From the NCBI GenBank assembly GCA_028370155.1, contig CP116670.1, positions 2,728,001 through 2,792,000 on the forward strand: a DNA stretch of 64,000 nt, read 5' to 3'. The notes beneath the pieces were generated by a model that was not told where the DNA came from, did not search any database, and worked only from the letters and a program-made list of their open reading frames with translations. Positions 19,483 to 28,332 of the stretch are shown here, piece by piece. The stretch is from Arthrobacter sp. OVS8 (GTDB lineage: Bacteria; Actinomycetota; Actinomycetes; Actinomycetales; Micrococcaceae). The translations under genes were made by a program, and so were the position numbers. Each line of letters starts with the position of its first letter. The stretch's first letter is position 1.

Positions 19483-20405
19483 TTGACGGCTCCCGCGGTC
19501 AGTCCGGACTTCCAGAAGCGCTGCAGCATGATGAACGCCAGCAGCAGCGGAATCACGGAGAGCAGCGAACCCGTGATCACCATGGGGACGAACTCGGGCT
19601 GGGGAACCGCGTAGCCCTGCCAGATGGAGATGCCCACGCTGACCGGCAGAAGCTTCTGGTCCTGGAGCATCACCAGGGGAAGCATGAAGTTGTTCCACAC
19701 CCCGACAAATTGGAACAGGGCGATGGTGATGTAGCCGGGCATCATCATGGGCAGGCCCAGGGAGAAGAAGGACCGAATGGGTCCGGCGCCGTCCACGCGG
19801 GCTGCCTCCAGCGTCTCCATGGGGACATAGGAGGAGGCATAGACACGGGCCAGGTACACGCCGAACGGGTTGCACAGGACGGGGATCAGGACGGCCCAGA
19901 TGGTGTTGGTCATGCCCACCACCGATGCCAGCAGGTACATGGGAAGCACCGTTGCCGTGTTGGGAATCAGAACCCCAACCAACACGAATCCGAACAGCGA
20001 ATCTTTGCCGCGGAACTGGAACTTGTCAAAGGCATAGCCGGCCATGACGGAGATGAGGCTGCCAACGACGGCGCCGACGCCCGCATACAGGACGGAGTTG
20101 CCCATCCAGCGGAAGAACATTCCTCCGTCCTGGGATGCCACTGCTGCGATGTTTTCGAAGAGGGCAAAGTTGCCCAAGGCGTAGGCGCTGGTGCCGTAGA
20201 GGTCTGCGGCGTTCTTGGTGGACGCAAAGAGCAGCCACAGGACCGGAACCACCATGTAGAGGGAGCCCAGGATCAGCAGGCCGTTGACGGTGAATTTGCT
20301 GGCGAAACCTCCTTGGCGTGCCGTGGAATTCCGGCGCGGCTCGGGTTTCTCAGCCATGGGCTTGGGCGTTTTGTTCCGGGAGGGGGTCAGGGTGTTGGTG
20401 CTCAT
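19479..20405 (-). CDS. Carbohydrate ABC transporter permease (CUT1, MalG-like)
   Basis: This is an intact 308-residue membrane protein with about six hydrophobic segments. The cytoplasmic EAA loop reads METLEAARVDGAGPIRSFFSLGLP, the docking site for an ATPase. No ATPase gene lies in the operon, so a shared MsiK-type ATPase encoded elsewhere must energise it, as is usual in actinobacteria. Its start at 20405 overlaps the stop of the partner permease, and its stop overlaps the hydroxyacid dehydrogenase start. Confidence 0.93.
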   Translation of the reverse strand: MSTNTLTPSRNKTPKPMAEKPEPRRNSTARQGGFASKFTVNGLLILGSLYMVVPVLWLLFASTKNAADLYGTSAYALGNFALFENIAAVASQDGGMFFRWMGNSVLYAGVGAVVGSLISVMAGYAFDKFQFRGKDSLFGFVLVGVLIPNTATVLPMYLLASVVGMTNTIWAVLIPVLCNPFGVYLARVYASSYVPMETLEAARVDGAGPIRSFFSLGLPMMMPGYITIALFQFVGVWNNFMLPLVMLQDQKLLPVSVGISIWQGYAVPQPEFVPMVITGSLLSVIPLLLAFIMLQRFWKSGLTAGAVK

Positions 20406-21334
20406 GATTTGTTCATCCTGGAGCTGAATCGGGTGACAACCAGGGACAGGATTGCTGCCAGCCCGGCAATGATGATCGAGGCTGCTGCGGCCTGGTTGAG
20501 GTTGTGTCTGATGAAGGCGGCGTCATAGGCCCACATGTTGGGCACCCAGGTACTGGTGATGGACGGGGTGGCCTTGGCGATGATGGAGGGCTCCGTGAAG
20601 AGCTGCAGGGTTCCGATGATGGTGAATAGCATGATCACGCTCAGCGCCGGCAGGATGAGCGGGAACTTGATGCTCAGTGCCGTCCGGATTTCGCCTGCAC
20701 CGTCGACCCGCGCCGCTTCCAGGATTTCCCGTGGAACGGCCTGCAGAGCGGTGAATAGAATGATGACGTTGTAGCCGGTCCATTCCCACACGCCGATATT
20801 GACGATTGCCGGAAGAACCATGTGGGCATCCAGGAAGTTGATCTGGATGCCGCCGCCCTCGAGCGCCTGCACCAGCGGGCTGATGCCCGGAGTGTAGAGG
20901 TAGGCCCAGATCAGGGCCGCGATGACGCCGGGCACGGCGTGCGGAAGGAAGACAAGCAGCTGGAACAGCTTGCGTGCCCGGGCGACTGTCGCATCAAGGA
21001 GCAGCGCAAAGATGACCGCGCCGCCCACCATGCAGGGGATGTAGATCAGGCAGTACAACACGAGCCGGACGACGCCGCTGACGAACGATTCCGACTGCAG
21101 AACCTGTACGTAGTTCTCGAGCCCGACAAAAGCCGTCTTGGCTTCGCCGAAGCCAAGACCCGATTTCTGCTGTGCGTAGAAGCTCAGCACAATCGCGTAG
21201 ATGACCGGTGCCACCATGGCGATGGCAAAGACTGCGAAGAAGGGGACCAGGAAGAGTGCCGCGGTCCTGCCGCCGGTTCCTGAGGCTGCACCCCGCTTGC
21301 GAAGCGGAACAGTGGTGGTGGCTTGAGAGGCCAT
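20402..21334 (-). CDS. Sugar ABC transporter permease (CUT1, MalF-like)
   Basis: This is an intact 310-residue protein with an N-terminal cytoplasmic tail and six membrane spans. Its EAA loop is REILEAARVDGAGEIRTALSIKFP. It pairs with the permease at 19479-20405 (4-bp overlap) and follows the binding protein by 53 bp. Confidence 0.93.
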   Translation of the reverse strand: MASQATTTVPLRKRGAASGTGGRTAALFLVPFFAVFAIAMVAPVIYAIVLSFYAQQKSGLGFGEAKTAFVGLENYVQVLQSESFVSGVVRLVLYCLIYIPCMVGGAVIFALLLDATVARARKLFQLLVFLPHAVPGVIAALIWAYLYTPGISPLVQALEGGGIQINFLDAHMVLPAIVNIGVWEWTGYNVIILFTALQAVPREILEAARVDGAGEIRTALSIKFPLILPALSVIMLFTIIGTLQLFTEPSIIAKATPSITSTWVPNMWAYDAAFIRHNLNQAAAASIIIAGLAAILSLVVTRFSSRMNKS

Positions 21335-21387
21335 GATGATCTCCTAACTGACTGGGCTGCCTCCGTAGAGGCAGCCCAGGGGTGAAA

Positions 21388-22701
21388 CTACTCTTTGACC
21401 GAAAGACCGTTCTGCTTGAGTCCGGCCACCGTCGCCGTCTGAGCCGTATCGACTGCTTCCTGGACCGTGCCACCGGTGCTGAGCTTGCCGTAGGCGTCCT
21501 TCAGTGCCGTGTTGGTGAGGTCCCAGCTGGGGCCCCACTGCCAGCCCGGGCTCACTGTGGTGTACGCCTTGTCGAACACGGCGTAGATGTCGTTGCCGAA
21601 ATAGCTGGCGTCGTAGGCTGCCTGCGCCACGGGCGTCAGTCCCGGAAAGGCCAGGAAGGCTGAGCCCGTGTTCCCGCGCGCCTTGATGGCTTCCTGGTTT
21701 GTGGTGAGGAACTCGATGAACTTGGCAGCGGCTGCCGGGTTCTTGCTGCTCTTGGTGACGTTGAAGCTGGATCCGCCGTAGAAGGCGCCGGCCGGGGTGC
21801 CCCAGTTCGGCAGTTCGGCGGCGATCCACTTGCCCTTCTGCCCGCTCGCTTCGGTCCGCTTCTGGATGCCCGTGGCGCTCCAGTTCGCGCCTACGACGCC
21901 GACGACGGTGCCGTTCGCCAGGTCAAGGCTCCACTCATCGCTGAAGGCCTGCGTCACCTTGACGAGCTTGTTGTCGATGAGCTTCTGCCAGTAGCCGGCC
22001 ACCTTCTTGGTGGCGTCATCGTTCACGCCGACCTGCCAACTGTCGCCCGAGGTGCCGAACCATTTGGCCCCGGCCTGCCAGGCCAGTCCGGCGGTGGCCG
22101 GTACTTGGTTGGGGTTGAAGCTAGCCAGATAGGCGTCAGGTGCCACCGACTTGAGCTTCCGTGCCGCCTCTTCGAATTCCTGCCAGGTCTTGGGGACCTC
22201 CGCGCCGGCCTTGGCCAGCATGTCCTTGCGGTAGTACATGACCATGGGAGCCGCGTCATACGGCAGACCGTAGGTCTTGTCGCCGAATTGGACCATGCCC
22301 CGGATTTCGCCGCCAAGCTTGTCCACTGTGGCGGACTTGTCGATCAGCCCATCCAGCGGCTGCACCTGGCCGTTGCTGACGAACTGCGGCAACTGCGGGT
22401 ATTCAATCGTTGAGACGTCGGGGCCATTACCCGCGGTGATGGCTGTGGACAGCTTGGCGTAGCCCCCGCTGTCGGCGTTGGGGACCGTTTCGAACGTGAC
22501 CTTGATTTTGCTTTGGCTCGCGTTGAACGCGGCTGCCACTTTGTCCATGCCTGCCAGTGGTGACCAGAACGTAATGGTGCCTGACGGATCCTCGGCGGGC
22601 GTGGGGGCAGCGGACGGTGTGGGTCCCGTTCCGCAGGCTGCCAACAGCAACGCGCTGCTGGCCAGGCTGGCCGCCCCGGTAAGTAGATTGCGACGCTTCA
22701 T
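21388..22701 (-). CDS. Extracellular solute-binding lipoprotein of the CUT1 importer
   Basis: The start is ATG at 22701 (MKRRNLLTGAASLASSALLLAACG). The signal ends in a lipobox (LLAAC), so the mature protein is anchored by lipidated Cys. The 437-residue body is a type-1 sugar-binding fold (SGTITFWSPLAGMDKVAAAFNASQSKIKVTFETV ... GNGPDVSTIEYPQLPQF ... TYGLPYDAAPMVMYYRKDMLAKAG). It is first in the binding protein-permease-permease-dehydrogenase operon. The ligand is not predictable; nearby nagA and nagB favour an amino sugar (inference). Confidence 0.92.
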   Translation of the reverse strand: MKRRNLLTGAASLASSALLLAACGTGPTPSAAPTPAEDPSGTITFWSPLAGMDKVAAAFNASQSKIKVTFETVPNADSGGYAKLSTAITAGNGPDVSTIEYPQLPQFVSNGQVQPLDGLIDKSATVDKLGGEIRGMVQFGDKTYGLPYDAAPMVMYYRKDMLAKAGAEVPKTWQEFEEAARKLKSVAPDAYLASFNPNQVPATAGLAWQAGAKWFGTSGDSWQVGVNDDATKKVAGYWQKLIDNKLVKVTQAFSDEWSLDLANGTVVGVVGANWSATGIQKRTEASGQKGKWIAAELPNWGTPAGAFYGGSSFNVTKSSKNPAAAAKFIEFLTTNQEAIKARGNTGSAFLAFPGLTPVAQAAYDASYFGNDIYAVFDKAYTTVSPGWQWGPSWDLTNTALKDAYGKLSTGGTVQEAVDTAQTATVAGLKQNGLSVKE

Positions 22702-22783
22702 TGTTCTCCCTTGAAAATCCACGATGCGAAGGTGGGATGTGGTCAATGCCACATGATGTATGTCAATGAAACACGCAGCATCA

Positions 22784-22819
22784 AACTAAAACAACGAAGT
22801 GAACATCAACTGAACATTT
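22784..22819. promoter_or_regulatory. Operator candidate before the solute-binding protein
   Basis: AACTAAAAC (22784-22792) followed by GTGAACATCAACTGAACA (22799-22816) shares the AACTAAAAC word and GTGAAC/GTTCAC half-sites with 23944-23980 upstream of the regulator gene, and the GTGAAC half-site with 24930-24940. It lies 80-120 bp before the importer gene. Confidence 0.5.
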
Positions 22820-22841
22820 GGGCCAACGCGAGACCCTGGCG

Positions 22842-23924
22842 CTAGCCGGCGGTAGATTCCCGGACAACCAACGTGGGAGACAGATTGAGCGTCTGCAAGG
22901 CCGGAGAGGTTCCATGCCGGGAGCCGATCCTGTTCAGGCACATTTTCAGCGCCTGGTACCCGACGTCGAACTTAGGCGGTGCCACGGCGCTAAGGGACAC
23001 GGCCCCCAGGGACGCGATCTCGTCGTCGTACGCCACCAACGCAAGGTCCCCGGGATGCGGATGCCCCGTGCCATGCACGAGTCGGCGAACATCAGGGCGT
23101 CCTCGTCGTTGTGGATGATGGCGGCCGTCACGCCCTCATCGGCGAACCAGTCCAGGATGCCGCCTATCTGCATCCGGAGGGCCTCGGGATCATTCGGGTG
23201 AGGGGAGATGGTGCGTATCCTGCCGGCGTCGCGCGACAGGCCGGCCTTCTGCAGCGCGAGACGGTAGCCCTCGCCGATCGGCGTGGTGGTGGGGCTGCTG
23301 TCCCGGGCGCACACGGCGATGTTGCGGTGGCCGAGCGTCAGCAGGTGGTTGACTGCGATCTCCGCCCCCGCGCATGGTCGCTGCGGACCGATTCCAACCG
23401 GCCGGAGTCGAGGACATCGTCAATCAGGCGTTCGACGACGACGATGGGCACATCCGCGGCGGTCAGCACGTCAAGGGTGGGCGTCCCCGCCAGCGATTCA
23501 TGGCTGGGTGTGACCAGGAGTCCATCCACGCCGCTCGCCAGCAGCCGCCGGATTTGCAGGCACTCCTCCGACGGCGAGTACTTCGAAACGCCGAGCACCA
23601 GGCGAACTCCCAGTTCCTGCGCCGCGGCCTCAGCCCCCGGATGATTCCGGGAAAGTAGTAGGCCGCCGAAGGCGCTACCATCCCGATGGTTGCCAGCGTC
23701 GGGCGGGCCGCGCCGCGGCCACGGCGATCAGGCCGGGCGGGCGCGGCCGCCGGAACGGCGCCGCCGTGCACCCGGCTCAGCAGCCCCTCGGCTTCCAGCA
23801 CCGCCAGATCCCGCCGCACCGTCATGCCCGTGATGCCGACCTTGGCCGCGAATTCCGTGACATTCAGGGACCCGCTGCTTGCCAGTTGCTTCAGGATCAG
23901 ATCTTGCCGCTTCTTGGACATCAT
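22842..23924 (-). CDS. Hybrid regulator: DeoR-type helix-turn-helix fused to LacI-type sensor
   Basis: The start is at 23924 (MMSKKRQDLILKQLAS). Residues ~1-60 are a DeoR helix-turn-helix (GSLNVTEFAAKVGITGMTVRRDLAVLEAEGLLSRVHGGAV). The remaining ~300 residues are a periplasmic-binding-type sensor of the LacI class (IGMVAPSAAYYFPGIIRG, GVDGLLVTPSHES, HNDEDALMFADSCMARGIRIPGDLALVAYDDEIA). Three one-base contractions, near 23640, 23358 and 23048, break the frame. Normal DeoR proteins carry a sugar-isomerase-like C-domain, so this domain pairing is a variant. It lies between the importer operon and the isomerase gene, which it probably controls. Confidence 0.85.
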
Positions 23925-23943
23925 GACCGCGCTCCCCAACAAA

Positions 23944-23980
23944 GTTCACATTGTTCAAATCATTCAACTTGAACTAAAAC
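23944..23980. promoter_or_regulatory. Operator candidate upstream of the hybrid regulator
   Basis: GTTCACATTGTTCA (23944-23957) and the inverted repeat GTTCAA (23953-23958) / TTGAAC (23969-23974) are followed by AACTAAAAC (23972-23980), which recurs at 22784. The site lies just upstream of the regulator start at 23924 and suggests autoregulation. Confidence 0.55.
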
Positions 23981-24028
23981 GAACAAACTACCGGGAGTCA
24001 AGACCAGCAGGTCTGCAGTTGCGGCGTC

Positions 24029-24793
24029 CTAGCCGGTGTCAGTCGCGATGCTGTGCAGTAAGCCGGCGTCACGGACGACATTTTCCGGCAAATCCCCCTC
24101 GACGAATTCAAGCATCAGGTCCATGTCCCGGCCGTGTTCCCGGACGACGTCGGACACCGCCTGCCAAAGGTGCTTGCGGCCCTCCAGTGCGAGCCGCTCC
24201 GTCCCGGGCCACCAGGAGAAGCAGTGCACGCCGACCACCCACCCGATCGCCTGGCGCAGCGAGGTCAGGGCGTCCTGCTCGCTGAGCCCGACGGCGGGCT
24301 GCCAGTAGGTTCCCACATTGGGCCGGTCCACCCGATCGAGAAGCTCCAAGGTGCCCTGGAGTGTGCTGGTCAAGGTTCCCCCGTGGTATTCGAACGCGAG
24401 CTGCAGTCCGTGTTCCGAGGCCAACGCGGCGATCCGCCGGGTGTCCGCGACCACTGCCTCCCACAGCTGCTGATCCGCGTCGTCCGGTTCAACCGTGCCG
24501 GCCCAGATCCGCACGCGTGGTGCGCCCACCCGGACGGCAAGCCTCACAATGTCGTCGAAGTCGTCGAAGTCGCCTGCCGTGTAGTACGAGCCGAGCGAAA
24601 GGACCTTCAGCCCGGCGGCCGCGCAGGCCTGCCGGGCATGGTCCGCGGAGGCGGCGTCGACGACGTGGACGTCGGTTCCCCACTCAATCCCGGACAGGCC
24701 AGCAACGGCAGCCACCGCGACCACCTCGTCGATGCTGTGGGCGCGAAGCGTCACCGAGCAGATGCCGGACGTGAGCGTAGCCGGCCGCTTCAT
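24029..24793 (-). CDS. Sugar phosphate isomerase/epimerase family TIM-barrel protein
   Basis: This is a 254-residue protein. I chose the ATG at 24793 (MKRPATLTSGICSVTLRAHS); an in-frame GTG at 24832 is an alternative, and neither has a strong ribosome site. Barrel motifs include GIEWGTDVHV (first strand), RIWAGTVEPDDADQQLW, GLQLAFEYHGGTLTST (metal Glu), NVGTYWQPAVG and LEFVEGDLPENV. It probably isomerises or epimerises a keto-sugar or sugar acid. It is downstream of nothing on its strand and divergent from the ROK/nagB/nagA genes, with a 300-bp region between. Confidence 0.82.
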   Translation of the reverse strand: MKRPATLTSGICSVTLRAHSIDEVVAVAAVAGLSGIEWGTDVHVVDAASADHARQACAAAGLKVLSLGSYYTAGDFDDFDDIVRLAVRVGAPRVRIWAGTVEPDDADQQLWEAVVADTRRIAALASEHGLQLAFEYHGGTLTSTLQGTLELLDRVDRPNVGTYWQPAVGLSEQDALTSLRQAIGWVVGVHCFSWWPGTERLALEGRKHLWQAVSDVVREHGRDMDLMLEFVEGDLPENVVRDAGLLHSIATDTG

Positions 24794-24929
24794 CGGATCT
24801 GAACCGGAGTCAAAGGTCACGAGGGTACTCACAGTCTGCTCGGGAGTGGGATTGCTGTACACGGTAGCGGGAATGCGCTTTCCATGCAATCCTGTTGATC
24901 GCAGGAAAACTGCCCCGTGAATGGACATT

Positions 24930-24940
24930 GTGAACTTCAC
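24930..24940. promoter_or_regulatory. GTGAACTTCAC palindrome in the divergent promoter region
   Basis: GTGAACTTCAC is a perfect 11-nt palindrome about one central base. It lies between the isomerase gene (minus) and the ROK operon (plus) and repeats the GTGAAC half-site seen at 22799 and 23944. It may be a third site of the hybrid regulator. Confidence 0.5.
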
Positions 24941-25035
24941 GCCATGCCAAGACCGCGCCATCGTTGGCCGGCGAACCGTTGTTTTGCAGCGTCCGGGCAG
25001 CACCGTGCCTGCCAACAGACAAGGGAGACTTATTG

Positions 25036-25101
25036 ATGATCGTTGAAGGAACGGCCGCCGGAACCCTTCAAAGCGGTTTCATCGAGGAGGAGCCGGCTTG
25101 A
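25036..25101 (+). CDS. 21-codon upstream ORF overlapping the ROK kinase start
   Basis: ATG at 25036 is preceded at good spacing by AAGGGAG (25021-25027) and reads MIVEGTAAGTLQSGFIEEEPA. It stops with TGA at 25099-25101, overlapping the TTG start of the ROK gene at 25098 (TTGA). The last codons, GAGGAGGAG, also form the ribosome site of the ROK gene. A translationally coupled leader peptide is plausible; it could also be chance. No homologue is recognised. Confidence 0.45.
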   Translation: MIVEGTAAGTLQSGFIEEEPA

Positions 25102-26042
25102 ACCCGCAGGCGAGTTCCGCCGTGCTGGCTTTCGATGTGGGCGGGACCGATATGAAGGTGGGCCTGCTGCCTGATGGGTCAATCGCTTCAGGGGCATTGC
25201 CTTTGCTGGATGTGCGGCGGGTCCGGACCCCTCGGGACGCCGGCCGGCCCGGAGACGCGGTGGTGGACCGGATTGTGGAACTGACTGAGGAATACCGCCG
25301 GAAACACCCGGACGTTTACATGGCGGCCATCGGCGTGGGCGTGCCCGGATTGGTTGATGAGAACACGGGTATCGGCATTCTTTCCGTCAACCTGGGCTGG
25401 TCGGAATATCCGTTCGTTCAACGCTTGAGTGAGCGGCTCGCTGTGCCAGTGGCATTGGGACATGACGCCAAAATGGCCGGTGAGGCCGAGTTCCGGCTCG
25501 GCGCAGCGCGTGGGCGCAGCAACGCAATTGTCATGGTGATCGGCACGGGAATTTCCGGGGCCATCTTCAGCGACGGCCACCGGCTGGTCGGGGGCTCATA
25601 TGCCGGAGAGCTAGGTCACGCACTGGTCCCCGGGCCGAACGGCTCAATGCAGAAATTGGAATGCATCGGGGCGGCCGGGGCCATTGCCCGGCGTTATACC
25701 GAGGCCACTGGCACCGCCGCCGATGGCGCCCGAGGTGTCCTCAGGATGGCGCAGAACGGGGACACGGCCGCCGGGCGGATCTGGTCGGAGGCAGCGGACG
25801 CCATCGCCTTCAACATCGCCCAGTGCGTGGCCATCCTGGGCACGGAGACCGTGGTGCTGGGCGGAGGCCTGGCGGAGGCGCGGGAAGCCCTCTTTGCCCC
25901 GGTCATGGCCCGTGTGGATCAGCTGCTGACGTTCCAGCCGCGGCCGCGGATCGTTCCGGCGGAACTGGGCCAGAATGCTGGACTGGTCGGCTCAGGGCTG
26001 AACGCCCGGGAGCTCCTGGAGAGCGGACTGACAAGGCTTTGA
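25098..26042 (+). CDS. ROK family sugar kinase
   Basis: This is an intact 314-residue protein. The TTG start at 25098 is chosen because GAGGAGGAG lies just upstream and the N-terminal ATP motif VLAFDVGGTDMKVGL follows. GLVDENTGIGILSVNLGWSEYP, HDAKMAGEAEFRLGAARG, IGTGISGAIF and SYAGELGHALVPGPNG are ROK blocks, with the substrate-site Glu-x2-Gly-His. The usual zinc motif CxCGxxGCxE is reduced to KLECIGAAGA with a single Cys, so zinc binding is probably lost. Next to nagB and nagA, it probably phosphorylates an amino sugar such as N-acetylglucosamine (inference). Confidence 0.88.
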   Translation: MNPQASSAVLAFDVGGTDMKVGLLPDGSIASGALPLLDVRRVRTPRDAGRPGDAVVDRIVELTEEYRRKHPDVYMAAIGVGVPGLVDENTGIGILSVNLGWSEYPFVQRLSERLAVPVALGHDAKMAGEAEFRLGAARGRSNAIVMVIGTGISGAIFSDGHRLVGGSYAGELGHALVPGPNGSMQKLECIGAAGAIARRYTEATGTAADGARGVLRMAQNGDTAAGRIWSEAADAIAFNIAQCVAILGTETVVLGGGLAEAREALFAPVMARVDQLLTFQPRPRIVPAELGQNAGLVGSGLNARELLESGLTRL

Positions 26043-26134
26043 CCGGCATTAACGGGAAGCCTGCCACCAGCGCCAAGGTTCCCGCCCTCATGAGGACCCG
26101 ATTCGAAACTCAGAACACCTAGCAGGAGATCGAA

Positions 26135-26915
26135 ATGGAAATTGTTATTTGCCCCGACATTGACGCTGTCGGCCAGGCCGCAGCAGACTCATTCGAACAA
26201 ACCATCCAACGCAAGCCCACGGCCGTCCTGGGCCTGGCGACCGGGTCATCCCCGCTCCCCTCTATGACGAGCTGGAGCGCCGGAGCCGTCACGGGAAGTT
26301 GACCTTCCGCGAGGTGCGTGCCTTCAGCCTGGATGAATACATCGGCTTGCCGGCAGGGCACCCCGAAACTTACACAGAGGTAGTCCGCAGGGCGTTCACC
26401 ACGCGCGTGGACATCGACCCGGCGAGGGTGCTGGGACCCAACGGGAACGCCCCCGACCTGGAGATTGAGGCTTCGGACTTTGAAAGAGCGATCACCGACG
26501 CCGGCGGCATCGACGTCAAGTCCTCGGCGTCGGATCGAACGGCCACATTGGCTTCAATGAACCAGGTTCCTCCCTGGGGTCACGGACGCGGGTAAAAACC
26601 CTCCTTCCCAAGACCCGGCGGGACAATGCGCGCTTCTTTGGCGATCCGAACGACGTCCCCCACCACGTCATCACCCAAGGCATCGGCACCATCATGGAAG
26701 CCCGGCATATTGTCCTAATGGCTACCGGAGAGGCGAAAGCCGAAGCCATCGCCCGGCTCGCGGAAGGTCCAATATCGGCCATGTGCCCCGGTTCCATCCT
26801 GCAGCTGCACCCGAACACCAGGGTCATCCTCGACGAGGCGGCCGCGTCGCAACTCGCCCAGGGGGACTACTACCGGTACACCTACGAGAACAAACCGGCA
26901 TGGCAGCGGCTCTGA
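26135..26915 (+). CDS. nagB: Glucosamine-6-phosphate deaminase
   Basis: The start is ATG at 26135 after AGCAGGAG. Two missing bases (near 26247 and 26515) split the frame. Repaired, it is ~260 residues with family motifs [17 protein letters not shown], the FSLDEYIGL catalytic Asp region, [19 protein letters not shown] (His/Glu lid) and TRVKTL. It converts glucosamine-6-phosphate into fructose-6-phosphate and ammonia. It lies between the ROK kinase and nagA (14 bp before nagA) in one transcription unit for N-acetylglucosamine use. Confidence 0.93.
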
Positions 26916-26928
26916 AAGCGGGGATTTG

Positions 26929-28081
26929 ATGTTCGGAAGATGCGTGATCCACTCGGCGTCCGTCGTCAGTGGCGGCACAATACTGGAGGATGGCTGGGTC
27001 AGCTTCGACGACGGCCGAATCACTGCCACAGGGACGGGCGGGTCCTGGCGCGCCCTCGCCGGGCTGGAAGCGGCTGAGGTTGTTGACTGCGGGGAAGGCT
27101 GGCTCACGCCCGGGTTCATCGATATCCATTCCCATGGTGGGGCAGGCGCGTCCTTTGATGACGGCGCTGATGCTGTTGTCGCTGCCTTGGCGATGCACCG
27201 GCACCACGGCACTACCCGCTCCGTCCTGTCACTCGTTACGGCGGACATTGAGCAGCTGACGCAGCGTTTGCGGACCATCGCCGACCTGGCTGCCAAGGAT
27301 GAGACGATCCTGGGCAGTCATGTGGAGGGCCCTTCCTCAATCCGCGGCATAAGGGCGCACACGATCCCGGGTTACTGCGCAACCCTGATCCCGCGGCCGT
27401 GGAGACTCTTCTTGAGGCGGGTCAGGGCACTATCTGCCAAATTACGCTTGCACCGGAACTGCCCGGGGAATCCGCGCCGTGTCTGCGTTTGTGGAGGGGA
27501 ACGGCCGTCGCCATCGGACATACGGATGCCGATTATGCCAAGGCCCGCGAAGCCTTCGACGCCGGTGCCGGCATTCTGACCCATGCCTTCAACGCGATGA
27601 ACGGACTGCACCACCGGGAACCGGGCCCGGTGGGAGCCGCACTCGGGACACCGCATGTGACCTTGGAAGTGGTCAACGACGGCGTCCATGTCCATCCGGA
27701 GGTGGTGCGGCTGGCCTTCGCGGCCGCTGCGGGTCGGATTGCACTGGTCACTGATGCGATGGCGGCGGCCGGCGCCGAGGACGGCGACTACCGGCTGGGG
27801 TCGTTGGCGGTAACGGTGCGTGGAGGAGTTGCGCGCCTGACCGATGGCGGGGCCATCGCGGGTTCAACCCTCACCCTGGACGCCGCGCTTCGCCGTGCTG
27901 TCCAGCAGGTCGGGATCTCTTTACCCGCGGCGGTGCAGGCGTTGACGGAGACGCCGGCCCGGGCTGTCGGCCGGTCCAGTGATCTGGGACGGTTCGTCCC
28001 GGGTTCGCCGCGGACGCGGTCCTCCTGGACGCCGGTCTTGGCGTTAAGAGGGTGTGGGCTGCCGGCCACCCCATCCGATAA
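26929..28081 (+). CDS. nagA: N-acetylglucosamine-6-phosphate deacetylase
   Basis: The start is ATG at 26929 (MFGRCVIHSASVV). Five one-base losses (near 27340, 27470, 27497, 27504 and 28003) interrupt it. The repaired protein is ~385 residues and ends AAGHPIR at 28081. Metal and substrate motifs are complete: GFIDIHSHGGAG (HxH), GSHVEGPFLNP (Glu), AIGHTDA (His), THAFNAM (His), VNDGVHVHPEVV and LVTDAM (catalytic Asp). It removes acetate from GlcNAc-6-phosphate, feeding NagB. It is the last gene of the ROK-nagB-nagA unit. Confidence 0.92.
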
Positions 28082-28332
28082 AGCAGTCGCTTCAGTTCGT
28101 GTGAATCTGGTAAATAGAAGCCAGCTGCGGGAAAGTCCGCGATCACACCTGATGGGCAGCAGCAGTGTCACAGCCGGCATAGCGAACAGCCCGAAAATGC
28201 TTTGTTTCAACGCCCGATAGATACGGTTGTTTCAACTTGTTCGAGACCCCGACTTGCGCTGCCCTGATACCAGCGCAGCCCGCAAACACAGCGGGTGGCG
28301 AGTCCTCGTCCCCGCAGAGCAGCCGTCAGCGC

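Noticed and set aside
28082..28332. Possible small genes between nagA and the biotin carboxylase
   Set aside because: The frames here are read-through of nagA or antisense to BCCP. I see no ribosome site, motif or clear terminator, so the 251 bp are left as convergent intergenic space.
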